A stretch of 64,000 nt of DNA from positions 19,840,001-19,904,000 of the forward strand of contig OX419760.1 of the NCBI GenBank assembly GCA_948567375.1. The letters run 5' to 3'. Below the pieces are notes generated by a model, which worked only from the letters and a program-made list of their open reading frames with translations, had not been told where the DNA came from and made no database searches. This stretch comes from Lunularia cruciata (lineage: Eukaryota; Streptophyta; Marchantiopsida; Lunulariales; Lunulariaceae). Both the position numbers and the translations under genes were made by a program. Shown here in pieces: positions 1-12,262 of the stretch; position 1 is the stretch's first letter, and every line of letters starts with the position of its first letter.

Positions 1-1250
1 AGTTTGATGGGTTTATGCATGCTCAAGGTTTCAATAGGAGTTTTTTTTTTATCCTTGTGTGAACATGAAACCAATAAGTAATAAGACCTTTGGTTTTATT
101 ATTCTTGTGATATATGTGGATGATATGTTGATAGCCACCAAAGATAGATCTAAGGTGAACAAGCTCAAGGTGCTCTTGAGTTCAGAGTGTAGGATGAAGG
201 ATCTAGGATTGAGATAAGGATATTAGACATGAGATCAAGAGGAACTTGGGCACTGGTCAGTTGTGGTTGACTTAGGGTAAGTATGCTAGGAAGGTGCTTG
301 CGAGATTCAACATGGAGAATTGTGAGCCAATAAGTACTCCTCTAGCTCCTCATTTCAAGCTTTCAATAGCATGTTGTCCTCATATGCCATTGGCTAACAT
401 TCCTTATGAGAAGGTTGTTGGGAGTCTCATGTATTTGATGACTTGCCCTAGCAACGGGTAAGGTGAGCAGGTATATGTTGAATCCAAGAAGGACATATTG
501 GAAAGCAGTTAAGTGGGTTCTAAATTGTTTGAGCGGTACACTAGACCATGGGCTCTTATTTAATAGAAGATCAATGAATGTTGTGTCACTAGATGGCTAT
601 GTAGATGTTGACTATAGACACGATCTAGACAAGTGGAGGTCAATAGTGGGGTATATCTTCACACTTGGTGGTGGGTGAATTAGTTGGAGATCTACCTTGC
701 AAAAGTGTGTTGCATAGTCTTCTACAGAAGCGGAGTATGTGGCAGCAACACAAGCAACAAAGGAGGCAATTTGGTTGGATAGACTTGTTGTTGAGATGGG
801 GCTTTTGCATGGTAATGTAATGCTTCATTGTGGTAGTCAAAGTGCTTTACACCTAGCTGAAAATCAGGTGATGGAAAATAGGGTTAAGCATATAGTCATC
901 AAGTACCACTTTCTTAGGCAAGCTATGTTTGAGAAAATATTTGAGCTGGTCAAGATTGATGGTAAGCTCAACCCAATTGATGCCTTTACCAAAGTCTAAA
1001 GAGAAATTTTCTCTTAGCATTGTGCTACCTTGTAGGTTGTGCAAGTGGAGAATGAGTAGGGTGACTTAGCATTGGAAGTGACCTTGGCTTTCTTGGTTAC
1101 TCTATACTTATATGGGCTATAATTATAAGTTCTAGTTTATCCTAATTTAAAAGAGGAGTCAAGCAATTGGCCGTCTGTTTAGAACTTTCCATGGAGTGAT
1201 CAATTGTTTAGCAAGGTTACTAACTCCAAGACAAGAGTCCAAGTGGAGTT
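1..1250 (+). pseudogene. Decayed Ty1/copia pol fragment (RT end and RNase H)
   Basis: This is the 3' part of a copia polyprotein. A YVDDM reverse transcriptase box is read at about 112-126. The stretch 463-678 encodes the connection region and RNase H start (Y-x-D-V-D-Y), and 739-999 the RNase H end with the copia-like pattern of an acidic and asparagine-rich helix and a terminal DAFTK motif. Frames change and stops occur between 200 and 470 and at 678, so no product is expected. A purine run near 1233-1249 looks like the polypurine tract ahead of the LTR. The 5' part of the element lies left of the window. Confidence 0.85.
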
Positions 1251-1606
1251 TGTTAGGGTTTAATCTTATGCCTTAGGGTTACATTGTAAGCTAATTAGCT
1301 TAACCCTAGTTAGGAGTTACTTAGGGTAAGCACAACACCCACCCAATATATGCCTTGGGGCATATTGGGTGAGGGTTACTCATTCATTAGTTAATGGTTG
1401 GAGTGAACTTAGAGAGTGTGAGAGCTCTTGCTTTGTATGCTTGGATATGGTAGTGAGCCTTGAGTGATAGTAAAGACTTTTGGAGCATTCTTGTGGATGT
1501 AGCCTCACATCAAGGTAAACCACGTACATATGTGTAATGTGTGATTCTGTTGGTTGTATACATTGTGTGTGCGCATGTCATCATAACTCTTGTCAGTTAT
1601 TCAACA
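1251..1606 (+). repeat. Probable 3' LTR of the leftmost copia element
   Basis: The stretch begins TGTTAGGGTTTAATC directly after a purine-rich tract and ends near TTATTCAACA, giving TG...CA ends of about 356 bp. It follows the RNase H end as a 3' LTR should. There is no second copy in the window, so both ends are inferred from dinucleotide ends and position only. Confidence 0.55.
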
Positions 1607-4600
1607 CCTCCAATGTGCTAGCTTCCAACTCCCTACATGCCCTTTAAATTCCTAAGCATAACAAGCTTCATACCCCAAATTTCCAATGCCATAGATCTTA
1701 AAGTGTATTCCCAATTCTATAGTAAGAAATTGAGGTGTAGTTGTTTGAGTACTGGTTTCCTTGCTGCCATTTCTCATGGATCAATTGTGGTCATTCTTAT
1801 ATTTGAGGAATTTTGTGCATTCTCTGAGATTGCTCTTCTAACCATTTTATCGCTTAACCTCCACTCTTAAACAGATTTCACACATGCAAAGTAAATCACT
1901 ACTCACTTAACCGGTGTTTGCTTAATGCAAAGGCATTGCAAAGAGATTACAAAGAAGGCTAATTGAATATAAGCCCCCTTTTGATAGAATGACAAATTTT
2001 ATCTTCTCAATCCTTTGCCTCAATGCATTTAGTCCCGGATTGATCATTTTCTTCACATGTAGATTTACCATGAGTACCAATATCTTTTGGGGATGGTTTT
2101 TTAGGTGGCACATAGAGTATTCTGCATTGATCACTTTCTTCATATGTAGATTTACGGTGATTACCAATATACTTTGGGATGGTTTTTTAGGTGGCGCATA
2201 ATAGTATTCTGCGTATAGTAGCGTTGCTACTGTGACAAAGACTTCGATGCATTAAGATGATGAGTAAGGATACCCATGGACCCATGAAGCTGCAAAGAAG
2301 TCCAAGAGTCAGCCTATAAAGATCCTCTGAAATTTCCCACTATGGAGGACATGCATAGTATGAAAAGCAACTAGCTTATAGTTCCAATGGCATTTCACAA
2401 GCATGTCAGAATACTAGTTGAAATAAATAATTTATAAATTACACTCTAGGGATATGTCCGTAGAGCTGAGGACGGGTGCAACACGGGCTGCTAGGTTAAA
2501 ACTTAGATTCGTCTTGGGCACCATGTTCTGTTCAAGAAATCTTTACTCTTTACCATTGTCTCTCACGGGGATGATGGAAAAACTGAGTTTAATCTTTGGA
2601 AGGTATGCATCATTTAGGTCACTAAAATTGACTTTTTATCTTTATCAAAGCTATCTATTGCATAGAATAGAGTCGACGAATCCATTGACAAAATTGCAAT
2701 AAAATCAGGCCACAATTGAATGCAAATTTCAAATGCATTGAGCATAAGATTTAGGAGGTCAAAAAGAAAGAGGAAGCATGGGGATGTCTCAACTCATCGA
2801 GTGCTCCACACCGTTTGCATCCTCTCTGAATGTGAAGCATGGGAACATTTTATTCAAATTCGAATGTCTATCCCATTAGTGCCTCAAGATAAAAGGAGAA
2901 AAAAGAAGAAGCTATGGGTTATTATTTTGATTTCCAGATTACAATTAAATACAGTTAAAGCACCCACCAAATTTATATGTACCCCGAATCTGCTACCCTT
3001 ATGTGATCTTATAAAATTGGTTATCTAATAAATATTTTACAAATTTCTTTGCGCTGGAAAAAGCTAAATCTGAAGCCCCTAGTCTTGTCCAAGGGCTTGA
3101 GTCCAAGTCTGGTCTTGAAACTTTAGGATGTATGCGTATTCTCTTAATTGACTAGATACATCATTATCCAATCTACCATATATATCATTAGAAGACATTT
3201 ATTATTGAGAACTTTTATCATAACATTCAAAATAAGTTTATTTTGTTTTTTTATCCCGATTCTTAGTCTTGAGGCCGTCATATGGTGTAAAGATTTATCT
3301 TTGGCCTTTGTGTTCTTATTTTTTATTTTTATTTTTTTATTTCATAATGCGTTTGCACTGACTAATGCTTTGCATTCTGTTTTCTTTGTGCATTTCATAA
3401 TATTTTGCATTTATTGTTTTTCCTACGGTGTGGAGTTTTTGTCTTGTGTTAATATTTTCCTTTTGCGCTTCATTTGCTTTGTATTCCTTCTTGTTGTCCT
3501 TCGGAATATACTATCTGGCTCCGGTTCGTCTCTAACGAAAAAAAGAAACGATAACATGCATCATCTTTCGGACACCACCGATTATCATTAGCTCAGTTGC
3601 CATGAGAGGGTAATTCAACCTCCTTCAATCCGGGAACATGGAAGCAAACGCGATTCGTGGAATCAGGTCAACGTCTTAGGGCCGTCAGTGATTCAAGTCC
3701 CATCATGCCTGTAGACGTGCACTATATCAGAAAAATAACTCTTATCTCTGTATGGAGAGATTTAATCTCCAATGTCATGTGGCAGTACACTAGCTACCAG
3801 TTGATCGAGAAGGATGTACTGTAAGAAGACTGAATCTGGCATGCCATGGAAGTTTCAGGACGTTTCTTTCTCTATTCGATAGGAGGTCTAGGTCAATTCG
3901 CTTGTAGCAGATTTGGAAGATATCGGTCGACACATTTTCAGCGAGATCTAAGGTCCACATAAACGATCGTCTTTAACCTTGGAAGATGTCAGGCAGCAGG
4001 TGTTCTATGGGCAGTACAGTTCTTTCAAGCGTTTCAATCGAAGCCCTTACATGCATGCGGCAAACTCTGTCAGTTACCCGCTGCAACACGCTAATCAGGC
4101 ACAGTGAATCCGCACTTCCTGTTCCAGAGACGTCAAAGCACTTTCCACGACAGATAATATCGGCGGTCTGTCTAAAACGCCGACCATCGAGAATCGAGCA
4201 ATGGAAAGAGGAGAGAGGGAATATACCACGGGCAGAAAGTTCAAAGCAGGAAAAGGAACCCGCAACGGGAAACGGAGAAATTTCGTTTGTTCCTTTCGAA
4301 GCTGTATATAGCTACTGTCAACCAGTAAACTGGAGAAAGACGAAAGCGGAGGGGAGGATGTCTCCGGATTCGATGACGCATGCCTGACTTAGTACACTAA
4401 AGCGAAATTGCTCGTTTGTAAGATACCTGCTAGATTCTATATTCTAAATACTAATTTACAGCAAGGTTGTGAAAGCGAGAGGACCTCGGCGCCGATATTT
4501 CGTTTGATTTCTGGGCATGTTGCTTCTATGTACAACTCATCACGTGTCCACTATGGGAAGGGCCAGGACGGAAGAAGACCGCTGCTCTTCTCGTCTTGAC

Positions 4601-4735
4601 AATGTACATGTGCACAATCACGTTATGAAGGTTGGTGGTGTTTCAATTCAAGAGCGCTGAAACATCCCCATGTTTCTATGAGCGCTGAAACACTTAAGTT
4701 CTGCGCTCTTCGTTCAGATGCACCTCGGTTGAAGC
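1607..4735. other. No recognisable gene
   Basis: Open frames here (for example 3148-3591, rich in Phe, Leu and Ile, and 3986-4387) show no family motif and look like composition effects. An 87-bp direct duplication lies at 2041-2214. The right end probably holds the promoter and 5' leader of the transporter gene that starts at 4736. Confidence 0.6.
2041..2214. repeat. Tandem duplication, two units of about 87 bp
   Basis: TGATCATTTTCTTCACATG at 2041 recurs as TGATCACTTTCTTCATATG at 2128. The following bases stay similar through TTTTTTAGGTGGC in both units. Confidence 0.75.
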
Positions 4736-7700
4736 ATGGCGGAAGGGGACTTAAATCGGCTTGAAGGCGGCCTTGAACCTACGAAGGTTTTGCTCCCCCT
4801 GAATTTGTATTCTTTTGCCTGTCGGCTGCCGGCTGCCGGCGCCAGACTGTGTAGAGCTTTGAATTTCGTTGAATACGTGACGTAGTTAAATTGACATTGA
4901 GGATTCTGAGTGGACAAATTGAAAATTCGATGCTAGATATTCAGGACGCTGTACTGAATCATTTTCTTAAACTCATTGCAGGGGAAAACTACCGGATATA
5001 TCGTATGCTGGTTGCTCGGCAATGGTTGCCTCTTCTCTTGGAATAGTCTCCTCACAGTAGAAGATTATTTTGGTACCTTGTTTCCAGTAAGTCTGGACTC
5101 TCTACGTGGATAATTCTCGCTTCGCTACCTCCCTTCGAAGTGGACTTGACTAGTGGGAAATGTTGTACGTCTTGGTTGTCCTGATCATCATGATACCGGA
5201 TCGTCAGCCAGCGCTGCTTTCAGGAAGGAAGTGTAGTAGTAGCAGCCGATTTGAGCAGACTGGATGGCCGATACATTGGAAAATCTGTGCAGGTTTCTAT
5301 TGGCTGTAATTGACTTTTACACGTGGAATTCCTCGGTTGTTTCTGTCAACCAAACTGAGATTAACACCATCCAGGCGAATGTTAAATGTAGAGGCTGGGG
5401 ACTAAACACGTAAAACTATAATCTTGTGTTTGGAATTGGCCGCATGCAGGATTACCACCCAGCTAGAGTCTTCACTCTGGTGTATCAACCATTCGCATTA
5501 GCGGCTCTTGCAATCCTGACGGTCTATGAAGCGAGAGTCAACACTCGGAAGCGCCTTCTGTGGGGCTATGCTCTTTTCTGCTTCTTTGTTCTTCTAATAC
5601 CAATCGTAAGTAGTGCTACTGGCGTTGGAGATCACAAACCGGTGCAATGTGTTTACTGCCCCGGTCGGCACCGTAGTGGTTTCTTTGCAATTCCTAGAAG
5701 TCCCCCGAACAGCTAACAGGCTGTTCGTTTCTTGATATTACCACATATCACGCCGTCCTGTTTCTCAGCGCAGAAGCATAACACTCTACCATTTGAGACT
5801 CTACCACTCGGGGACTTGCGGCCCTCATATTTGTTCCTTTTTTATGGATCTAGGGGCAGTTCTTGGGCCCCTTGGTCTGGATATATTACATGGTTTAGGT
5901 CACTGTTGAACCTAAAATCATGTGTACATTGAGACTAAGGTCCATAGTACTGCAGCATACAAGGCTCTTTGTCAGTCGTTCAATCAACTACTGGCGAAAG
6001 TGTAGAGCAATGAAGTGAAGCGAGCAAATACTTGTAATACCCCAAACTGATCGGAGGATACCCCAAACTGGATACGTTGCTCCAAGAAACTGTCTTTCTG
6101 TGGTTGTAAAGCGAAGGAACCTAATGCAACGAAAGTATCCTGGTCTTTCAGCTGGACCTTGCAACGTCAGGAGATGGAGGCATTGGTGTATTCATAGGAA
6201 TATGTGTATTTATAGCCGGATTTGGGCTGGCCGATGCTCTCGTACAGGGAGGAATGTTGGGTGACCTGTCCTATATGCACCCTGACTTCATTCAGGTGCG
6301 TAACTGGGAGAATGAGAGAATTTGCGCTTTTAGGGCCGAGATGTTGTTCATTTTGAAGAGCAAGCCTTATTTTGACAACGTGAGTTCTTATAATCTGCAG
6401 GGATTTTCAGCAGGCCTGGCCACGTCTGGGGTTTTAACATCAGCTTTACGGTTCATAACCAAAGGATCGTTCGAGGGCACACAAGATGGTCTACGGAAAG
6501 GAGCACGTGAGTGCACGTGCCAAAAGAATGGCTTTTAGAAAGTGCTCGTGAAATTGTGATGACAATCTCAAAGTCTAGTTATGTAGTGAGTTGGCCTTAC
6601 CGACTTCCGTGCATCTAACTGCTCCATTGTTTCTCCTCGTGCAGTTGTGTTCTTTTTCATCTCCGGACTGTTCGAGATAATGTGCTTTCTGCTGTATTCT
6701 TTCGTCTTTCCCAGACTTGAGATTGTGAAATATTATCGATCAAAGGCTGCTTCTCAAGGTTCAAAAACTGTTTACGCTGATCTGGCTGCTGGTGGTGTCA
6801 CCAAGAATGAAGCTACGAAAGTAAGAAATTAACCTCTTTCTACTGTTACTTTTTCGTCTAACTGCCTCTGTATCGTTGTCTTTAGGCAAGTACTGAGAAC
6901 AAAGAGTTCTATTTTGATGGGATTGCAGACGTAACGTTCATATGCAAGGTTTATGTTTATTATCCGTCCATTATCCTGCCATTCCTTTTCTTTTCATAAG
7001 GTGTCTTTCTGTTCCTCCTCTCTCCGTATGTGCGTTTTTTGTGGTTTCCCCAGGTGACATCTATAACAAAACCATGACTATCATGTGACTGCAGTTAAGA
7101 TGCGAAGCCCTTAAATGTCTTTACCCGGCTACATGACAGACTTTCCTTGCTCTCGGGACTGGTCTGCTGTGGGAATATCTGATTTTCCCAAGCCTCAGTT
7201 ATTGCATTGTTTTCAGAGGAAACAAGTTGAGGATGGATGGATTGGGAACCTCTAACAAATCAATTACACCATTGTGCAGGATTCCTCCACGTCTGATTAT
7301 TGGTACCAGTATTACTATTCTTTCGTTCGGTGACCAATTCATTTTACATCCCTATATGAGATACTGATAGGGTGCGCTCAATATTGGTGTTGACCAGGAT
7401 ATGGAAGCAGCCTTCAATCGTCGGACAAACTCACAACTCCTGAAAGAGAATTGGGATTATGCTTTAGTAATTGTAGCCTGCTACATACTTAGCCTCTCGA
7501 TATTTCCAGGTTTCCTGTCCGAGGACACAGGCAAACATTCTCTTGGTTCCTGGTAAGAAATATTTCCCATTCCGTGAGATGTTTAGGATGTTACTTAGAT
7601 CTTCTACTGTCATGCCAACATTATTTTCCATATTTTTTCACTGGACAAGAGCGAGAGTTATAAATTTCTTCAGGCTATGTTGATTTAAAGTACAAAAGAC

Positions 7701-8446
7701 ACTATTGAATATTAAGTCCCATTTTGCATCTCTTGTGCAGGTATGCTATCACCCTTATAGCAATGTACAACTGTGGGGACCTTCTTGGTCGATTACTCCC
7801 ACTCATCAAAGGTCTCTTGGTCAGGAACCGTCCATTGCTACAGGTTCTCACTTCCGTCAGATACGGTTTCATACCAGCATTCTATTTCACCGCAAAATAT
7901 GGTACACAAGGATGGATGCTGATGTTGTGTATAATATTGGGATTATCCAATGGTTATATCACCGTCTGCGTTTTTATCAACGCTCCACGGGGATACTCGG
8001 TAAGCATAATCGAAAATCCTTGCTCTAATTAATCTAAAGACGGTGAAACTATGTAAGCATTTCCGCCTTAAGTGGTTTCATATTTCTTGTCTCCCAATTA
8101 CGTTAGACAGCAGATTTTCTACAGCCGTTCCAATAGCCTAAGATCTGCACATTGTCAACTTGAGTAAGAAAATGGTTATTGCAGTGGAAAGACGGTTTGG
8201 AATGGATGGTGAACATGAAATAAACGGGCAGAAAGTTAGTGCTTTTTGATGGTGTAACATAATTTCATCGTCGGGAGAGTAGATTCTGGAATGCGTGTTG
8301 AACATTCTGATTCAAATTGGTTTCACCTGTCAATGCAGGGCCCTGAGCAGAATGCTCTGGGTAACATCTTAGTCACTTTCCTTTTAATGGGAATCTTTGC
8401 TGGAGTTGTGCTTGACTGGTTGTGGCTCATCGGCAAAGGGTGGTAG
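4736..8446 (+). CDS. ENT: Equilibrative nucleoside transporter, ten exons
   Basis: A membrane carrier of the SLC29/ENT family, which in plants moves nucleosides across the plasma membrane or tonoplast, often with protons. Proposed exons: 4736-4786, 4982-5086, 5450-5605, 6152-6295, 6401-6506, 6645-6820, 6886-6930, 7398-7552, 7741-7999, 8339-8446. They total 1305 nt, 434 aa plus TAG, close to the usual plant ENT size of about 420. Phases agree at all junctions and internal exons have AG/GT borders. Family motifs seen are WLLGNG in helix 1, HPARVLTLVYQP-like (here HPARVFTLVYQP), GGMLGDLS, PGFLSEDTG, RYGFIPAFYF, GPEQNALGN and a C-terminal WLWLIGKGW. The start rests on GCATGGCG context and frame; exon 1 (donor GTTTTG) and the end of exon 7 (6930 or a little later) are the least certain. 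No disabling change is seen. A PLE begins about 360 bp after the stop. Confidence 0.93.
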
Positions 8447-8807
8447 AAGCTTTCTTCCATGAAAGGGGTGAAGGTTGCAAAGCCTGGCTGGAACTAGGAT
8501 TCAAAATCAAATGATTCTTTCACTTGAAGTCTCCAAGAGCTCAAAGTCTCACTATACGTCTTCAAGTTACATCTTATAGTGGGAGACATTGAGTGACGTA
8601 GTTGTAGGATTTAGAGCTACTTTTATTTTTGTATTCATTTCCCTTGTTGCCATATTTCGTCCTCATATTCGATTGTAATGTACATGTACAGATCGAAGGA
8701 ATGTTGTCATGGTTCATAAACTTTTCGGCATTTAAGTTCTCGTATTTACATATAAAGGGATTACAGTAGAAACTTCTTGTTTGCTCAAATTGTGTTTGAG
8801 ATACCTA
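8447..8807 (+). other. Probable 3' UTR and 3' flank of the transporter gene
   Basis: AT-rich sequence after the TAG. The T-rich and TGTA-containing stretch at 8640-8690 could supply plant-type polyadenylation signals, but no AATAAA is seen. It ends where the PLE-associated boundary motif starts. Confidence 0.4.
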
Positions 8808-8970
8808 TATATGTGCCTGTATACCATCAGCATCACGTTTGGTTACACGTCAGCTCCGCGTTCTATTCCATGTCAGCCTTCCTGTTTCTCAATGACTCAC
8901 TTTTCTGCCCAGCGTTTATTTATAGTCTTACACATCACTCTTTTGCCTGTACCTCACCTCTTTACACTGC

Positions 8971-9116
8971 ACATGGGCACTTCTCTGTGTGGCAATATCT
9001 CTTTCAGATCCATCTCTACTCTGAATCTTACTCACACTTTCCCACATGGGCACCTCTCTGTGTGACAATATCTCTTTCAGATCCATCTCTATTATGAATC
9101 TTACTCACACTTTCCC
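8971..9116 (+). repeat. Tandem duplication, two units of 73 bp
   Basis: ACATGGGCACTTCTCTGTGT at 8971 recurs as ACATGGGCACCTCTCTGTGT at 9044, and both units run to ACTCACACTTTCCC. It lies in the 5' non-coding part of the PLE. Confidence 0.85.
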
Positions 9117-9262
9117 TTTCCCTCTGGGGAGAATTGATTGGCTCACAATTAGGACACGTTTGCTCACCAGTCATTTCTCTACAGACCCTGATTCTATTCT
9201 ACAGCAGTTAAGGGCTTTGAGATTTTGCCATACAGGGCAGGTTTCGACTCTTCACCCCTTAC

Positions 9263-9766
9263 TTGACTTTTGGAATGATATATGTCATTTATTCTTTACA
9301 TAATGGCAAATGCTATGTGGGCCAAACAGCGGGTTCTGCATTTCGAAGATTCCAACAACATTGTCGCCTTGGAAAGTCTCTCTCTGTTCTTCGTACTTCT
9401 TCTTTTGATTTTACTCCCTTGATGGCAGCAATGGCCAAATTTGGATTCCATGGCTTTCGACTGTTCCCTATGGTCCAGGTACCACCAGGTACTCGATTTA
9501 AAGATTTTGCAGACAAGGAGGAGCTTTTCTGGATCCGTCTCCTCAACTGTTGGGTTCCTAGGGGTTACAATATTCGGGGAAGAGCATCTCGCATCGACCT
9601 TAGGCGTCTTCAGAGAGAAAATTCCTTTCTTCTCTCCTCTATCACATCTCTGTTTCTTCTACTGTGGATCTTTCTCCCCTTTCTACATCCCCTGCTGCCA
9701 ACTTTCCCCTTTCTAGACGATATGCATATAGAGATTACCTCCGACGAATTTCTCATCTCTTCTTAA
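9263..9766 (+). pseudogene. GIY-YIG endonuclease domain of the Penelope-like element
   Basis: A 167-residue open frame. The domain starts with IYVIYS (GIY half, residues 6-11), continues with GKCYVGQT (YIG half, residues 15-22) and has the helix arginines in FRRFQQH at residues 28-34. The metal-binding glutamate position is in EELFWIRLL (about residues 87-95), followed by the conserved P-x-GYN. This is a near-complete nuclease core, which in PLEs nicks the target for target-primed reverse transcription. Reading is lost after residue 115 or so, where the downstream frame shifts. A second diverged copy of the same domain lies on the minus strand at 52330-52620. Confidence 0.88.
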
Positions 9767-9815
9767 TGGTTGACTCTGATACCCTCTCTGATTCTTTTCT
9801 CACACGTTTTAGAAC

Positions 9816-11044
9816 GTGAGGAACTTGCTGAGGATCATTCACGTCCTTAAAACTACTCCTTCTGCAGTTTTACTGAGGTCTGCACCAGACATCACTAAAC
9901 TCCTCAATCGCCTTTTGCTCTTCCTGTCTCCATACCTCACGCATCGTAGAGGAACTCCAGACATTTGTCCCACCTTGATCATTTTCCCTTTTACCTCCAA
10001 GGAGATAGACAAAGTTTGCCTGCAATCTTTGTTGAGGGACCCGGAAGTTTTACAAGCTCTACCTCCAGGTACTTCATTTACTATCCCTATCGTTGCTTTT
10101 AAGTATGGAAAAACTCTAGGCCGTTTACATTTTAACTTTGCTTCACTATCACGGAGGTTATCCAACTTTTCCTCTCCTCCTTCCCCTTGCAGTCGCCTTA
10201 AACATCCAGGTTTCATTAACCCTTCACATGGGCATTTCATTACAACTTCCCTTCAGATTTTACCTTCTTACAACCTATCATTCCTTTTCTCCAGAGGAAC
10301 CAAGTTTCGCATGTCATCCACCTCTCCACCCTCTACTTTCATTGCGATTCAAACTTGTATTCGCAACTTTGTTTTTTACTATGAAGCCATATTGGGCACC
10401 GAAGGCATTTTTGACCAATGGAAAGTCACCCTTCTACAAAAAGTTCAACTTTTACTCAATCTCCCTCCCATTGTAGACGCTTTCAATTCTGTAGACCCTC
10501 TTTTCCTTCATCTCACGATAGAAAACTTCTTCATCATTTTAAGTCCCATTTCATTATTACTTATATGGACAAGTGTCCCAATAATTTTGTATTTGTCTGT
10601 AGACACTTCTACATTCAAACTTTACTTAACGAGCTTCATTCTCCTTCAGCAACCTATAAACTCTCATTGATTCCTCAAACCCATCTCTTACTCTCTCACC
10701 ATAGTTTCAATACCTCTCAAGGCTTTCGCACTTCCAAGGATTCTGAGAAACTCCCTTACTTCTGCTGTGCTTGGAAATTCCATAAGTCTTCCGTTGTTCC
10801 TAGGTTCATTGTTGCAGGCTACTCTACTTCTTTATCCGAGCTTTCTTGCTGGTTAAGCTCATTCTTCAAAGCACTGCTACCTTCTGCAAACGACCTCTGG
10901 ACGACTGAATTCTTACGTGTGGGGCTGATGGTGGACTCTAGTTGGATCTTGGACGACTCTTCTGGTGTTCCCGTTTTACTGGAGCAGGTGCAAAGACTGT
11001 GGAAGATTAGATCCTCTTCTCCCACAGACTCTGTGTGGGGCTGA
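9816..11044 (+). pseudogene. Linker and first reverse transcriptase motifs of the Penelope-like element
   Basis: Two overlapping frames (9816-10670 and 10418-11044) carry the stretch between nuclease and RT palm. At about 10560 the motif MDKCPNNFVFVC resembles the DKG-type motif that precedes PLE RTs. At about 10755-10870 PYFCCAWKFHKS and RFIVAGYSTSLSELS match RT motifs 1 and 2 of PLEs. The frames do not join, so at least one indel lies between them. The 3' end runs into a 116-bp duplication that breaks the frame again. Confidence 0.7.
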
Positions 11045-11148
11045 TGGTGGACTCTAGTTGGATCTTGGACGACTCTTCTGGTGTTCCCGTTTTACTGGAG
11101 CAGGTGCAAAGACTGCGGAAGATTAGATCCTCTTCTCCCACAGACTCT
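10917..11148 (+). repeat. Tandem duplication, two units of 116 bp, inside the PLE RT region
   Basis: GTGTGGGGCTGATGGTGGAC at 10917 recurs at 11033, and the units are almost identical (one visible change, CTGTGG to CTGCGG). As 116 is not a multiple of three, the duplication alone breaks the reading frame. The near identity points to a recent event. Confidence 0.93.
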
Positions 11149-11172
11149 GGTTCGTAGCAGACTCTTGCCACC

Positions 11173-12041
11173 TTGGAAAAAGTTCTTTTTCAAAGTTTTG
11201 ATTTCACCATCCTTTATACAAAGATCCACCTTCACGATCTAAAAACAAGGCTGTCTACTCTCATCAGATCTATCTTCCATTATAGGTTCACTATGAATAG
11301 GGAAACTATGTCATTGGTAGAAACCTCTACACTTGACTTCAAATATAGATGGCTTAAAACATAAATAATATCTCTCAATTAACAAAGCACCTCAAATTCA
11401 TGGCTGTTGATGAGGCAACTCTCATCTGTTGGATGCTATTTCTTTTTGATAACCTCTACATTACTTTCGGGAATCAGCTCTTCCATCAAGAGATTGGAAT
11501 TCCTATGGGGACGCCTTGTGCTATCTTCGTGGCTAACCTATACCTCTTCACCTATGAACTTGATTTCATCCGCAGACTATTGGATGCCAATGATGTTGCA
11601 CTGTTGCATGACCTGTCCCAAGTTCGCAGATATGTTGATGATCTTCTGGTGGTTGGCTCAGGACTTGATCATTTCAAGGATTTTATGTATATGGAGGACG
11701 CAGCTAGAGGACGAGGGATCTATCCCAGACTTTCCTGTGAGCTAGTTCGAACTCATTTTGGCACTCATTGTGATTACCTCGACTGTCGCATTACCCAGGA
11801 TGACTTTAATATCTTTGTCTCTATCTATGATGAGAAAGAGCTACCTCACTTTGCTCAAATCAAGACAATCTCGCTCCCTCACGTCCTTTCCGACATTTCA
11901 TCTAAATGTAAATTAGGTATTATAAAATCAAAGTGTGTTAGATATGGAAGGATATGTAATTCCAAAAAGTCATTCGTTTCAGCTTGTAGGAAACTTATAA
12001 ATAGCTTTATCTTTGAACATTACCCTCTTCATATGATCTAG
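11173..12041 (+). pseudogene. Reverse transcriptase palm of the Penelope-like element
   Basis: The frame at 11173-11364 gives motif A, FDFTILYTKI, with the first catalytic aspartate. The frame at 11400-12041 gives motif B, IGIPMGTPCA, and motif C, RYVDDLLVVG, with the catalytic aspartate pair, followed by a thumb-like region with CDYLDCRI. All three catalytic aspartates are kept, but a frame change between 11364 and 11400 separates motif A from B and C. No second GIY-YIG domain follows the RT, which supports the permuted domain order. Confidence 0.85.
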
Positions 12042-12262
12042 AAAAAATTTCGCTTTGTCTTACAAATGGAAAAAGATATCCATGGTTTTCCTGGGCTTAG
12101 TATCTATAGAGATTTAAGAACATCCATTTTTTCTTCCAGGTGGGGAGCTCTCGTTCGAGCCCACCATTAGCTTTCAATGTAGGCTTGTTTACCATAGCGG
12201 TGATCAGGACTTATTCCTGACTGTTTATTTAGGCACTGGTCAGAACAGTTTCTGTTCTCATA

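Larger units (their letters stand above)
8808..12262 (+). mobile_element. Penelope-like element with N-terminal GIY-YIG nuclease
   Basis: A Penelope-like retroelement read in the + direction. Order of domains: GIY-YIG endonuclease (9263-9600), a linker, a DKG-like motif near 10563 (here DKC), RT motifs 1-2 near 10740-10870, motif A near 11205, motif B GIPMGTP near 11492 and motif C YVDDLL near 11631, then a thumb-like tail to about 12170. Most PLEs carry GIY-YIG at the C-terminus; N-terminal placement is the layout known for the Naiad and Chlamys groups. The left boundary is placed at ATATGTGCCTGTATACCAT, which recurs at 14046 as a unit junction. The frame changes several times, so this copy is inactive. 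Boundaries are approximate. Confidence 0.82.

Noticed and set aside
3148-3591. 147-aa open frame
   Set aside because: Low-complexity Phe/Leu/Ile-rich translation of a T-rich stretch, without motif or start context.
3585-3705. tRNA-like A box (TAGCTCAGTTG) and B box (GATTCAAGTCC), possible tRNA gene or SINE head
   Set aside because: The T stem does not pair, the boxes are about 95 bp apart and no acceptor stem is seen.
7281-7331. Extra ENT exon between GCAG and GTGACC (DSSTSDYWYQYY)
   Set aside because: It is not needed: exon 6930 joins 7398 in phase, and this stretch has no counterpart in the family.
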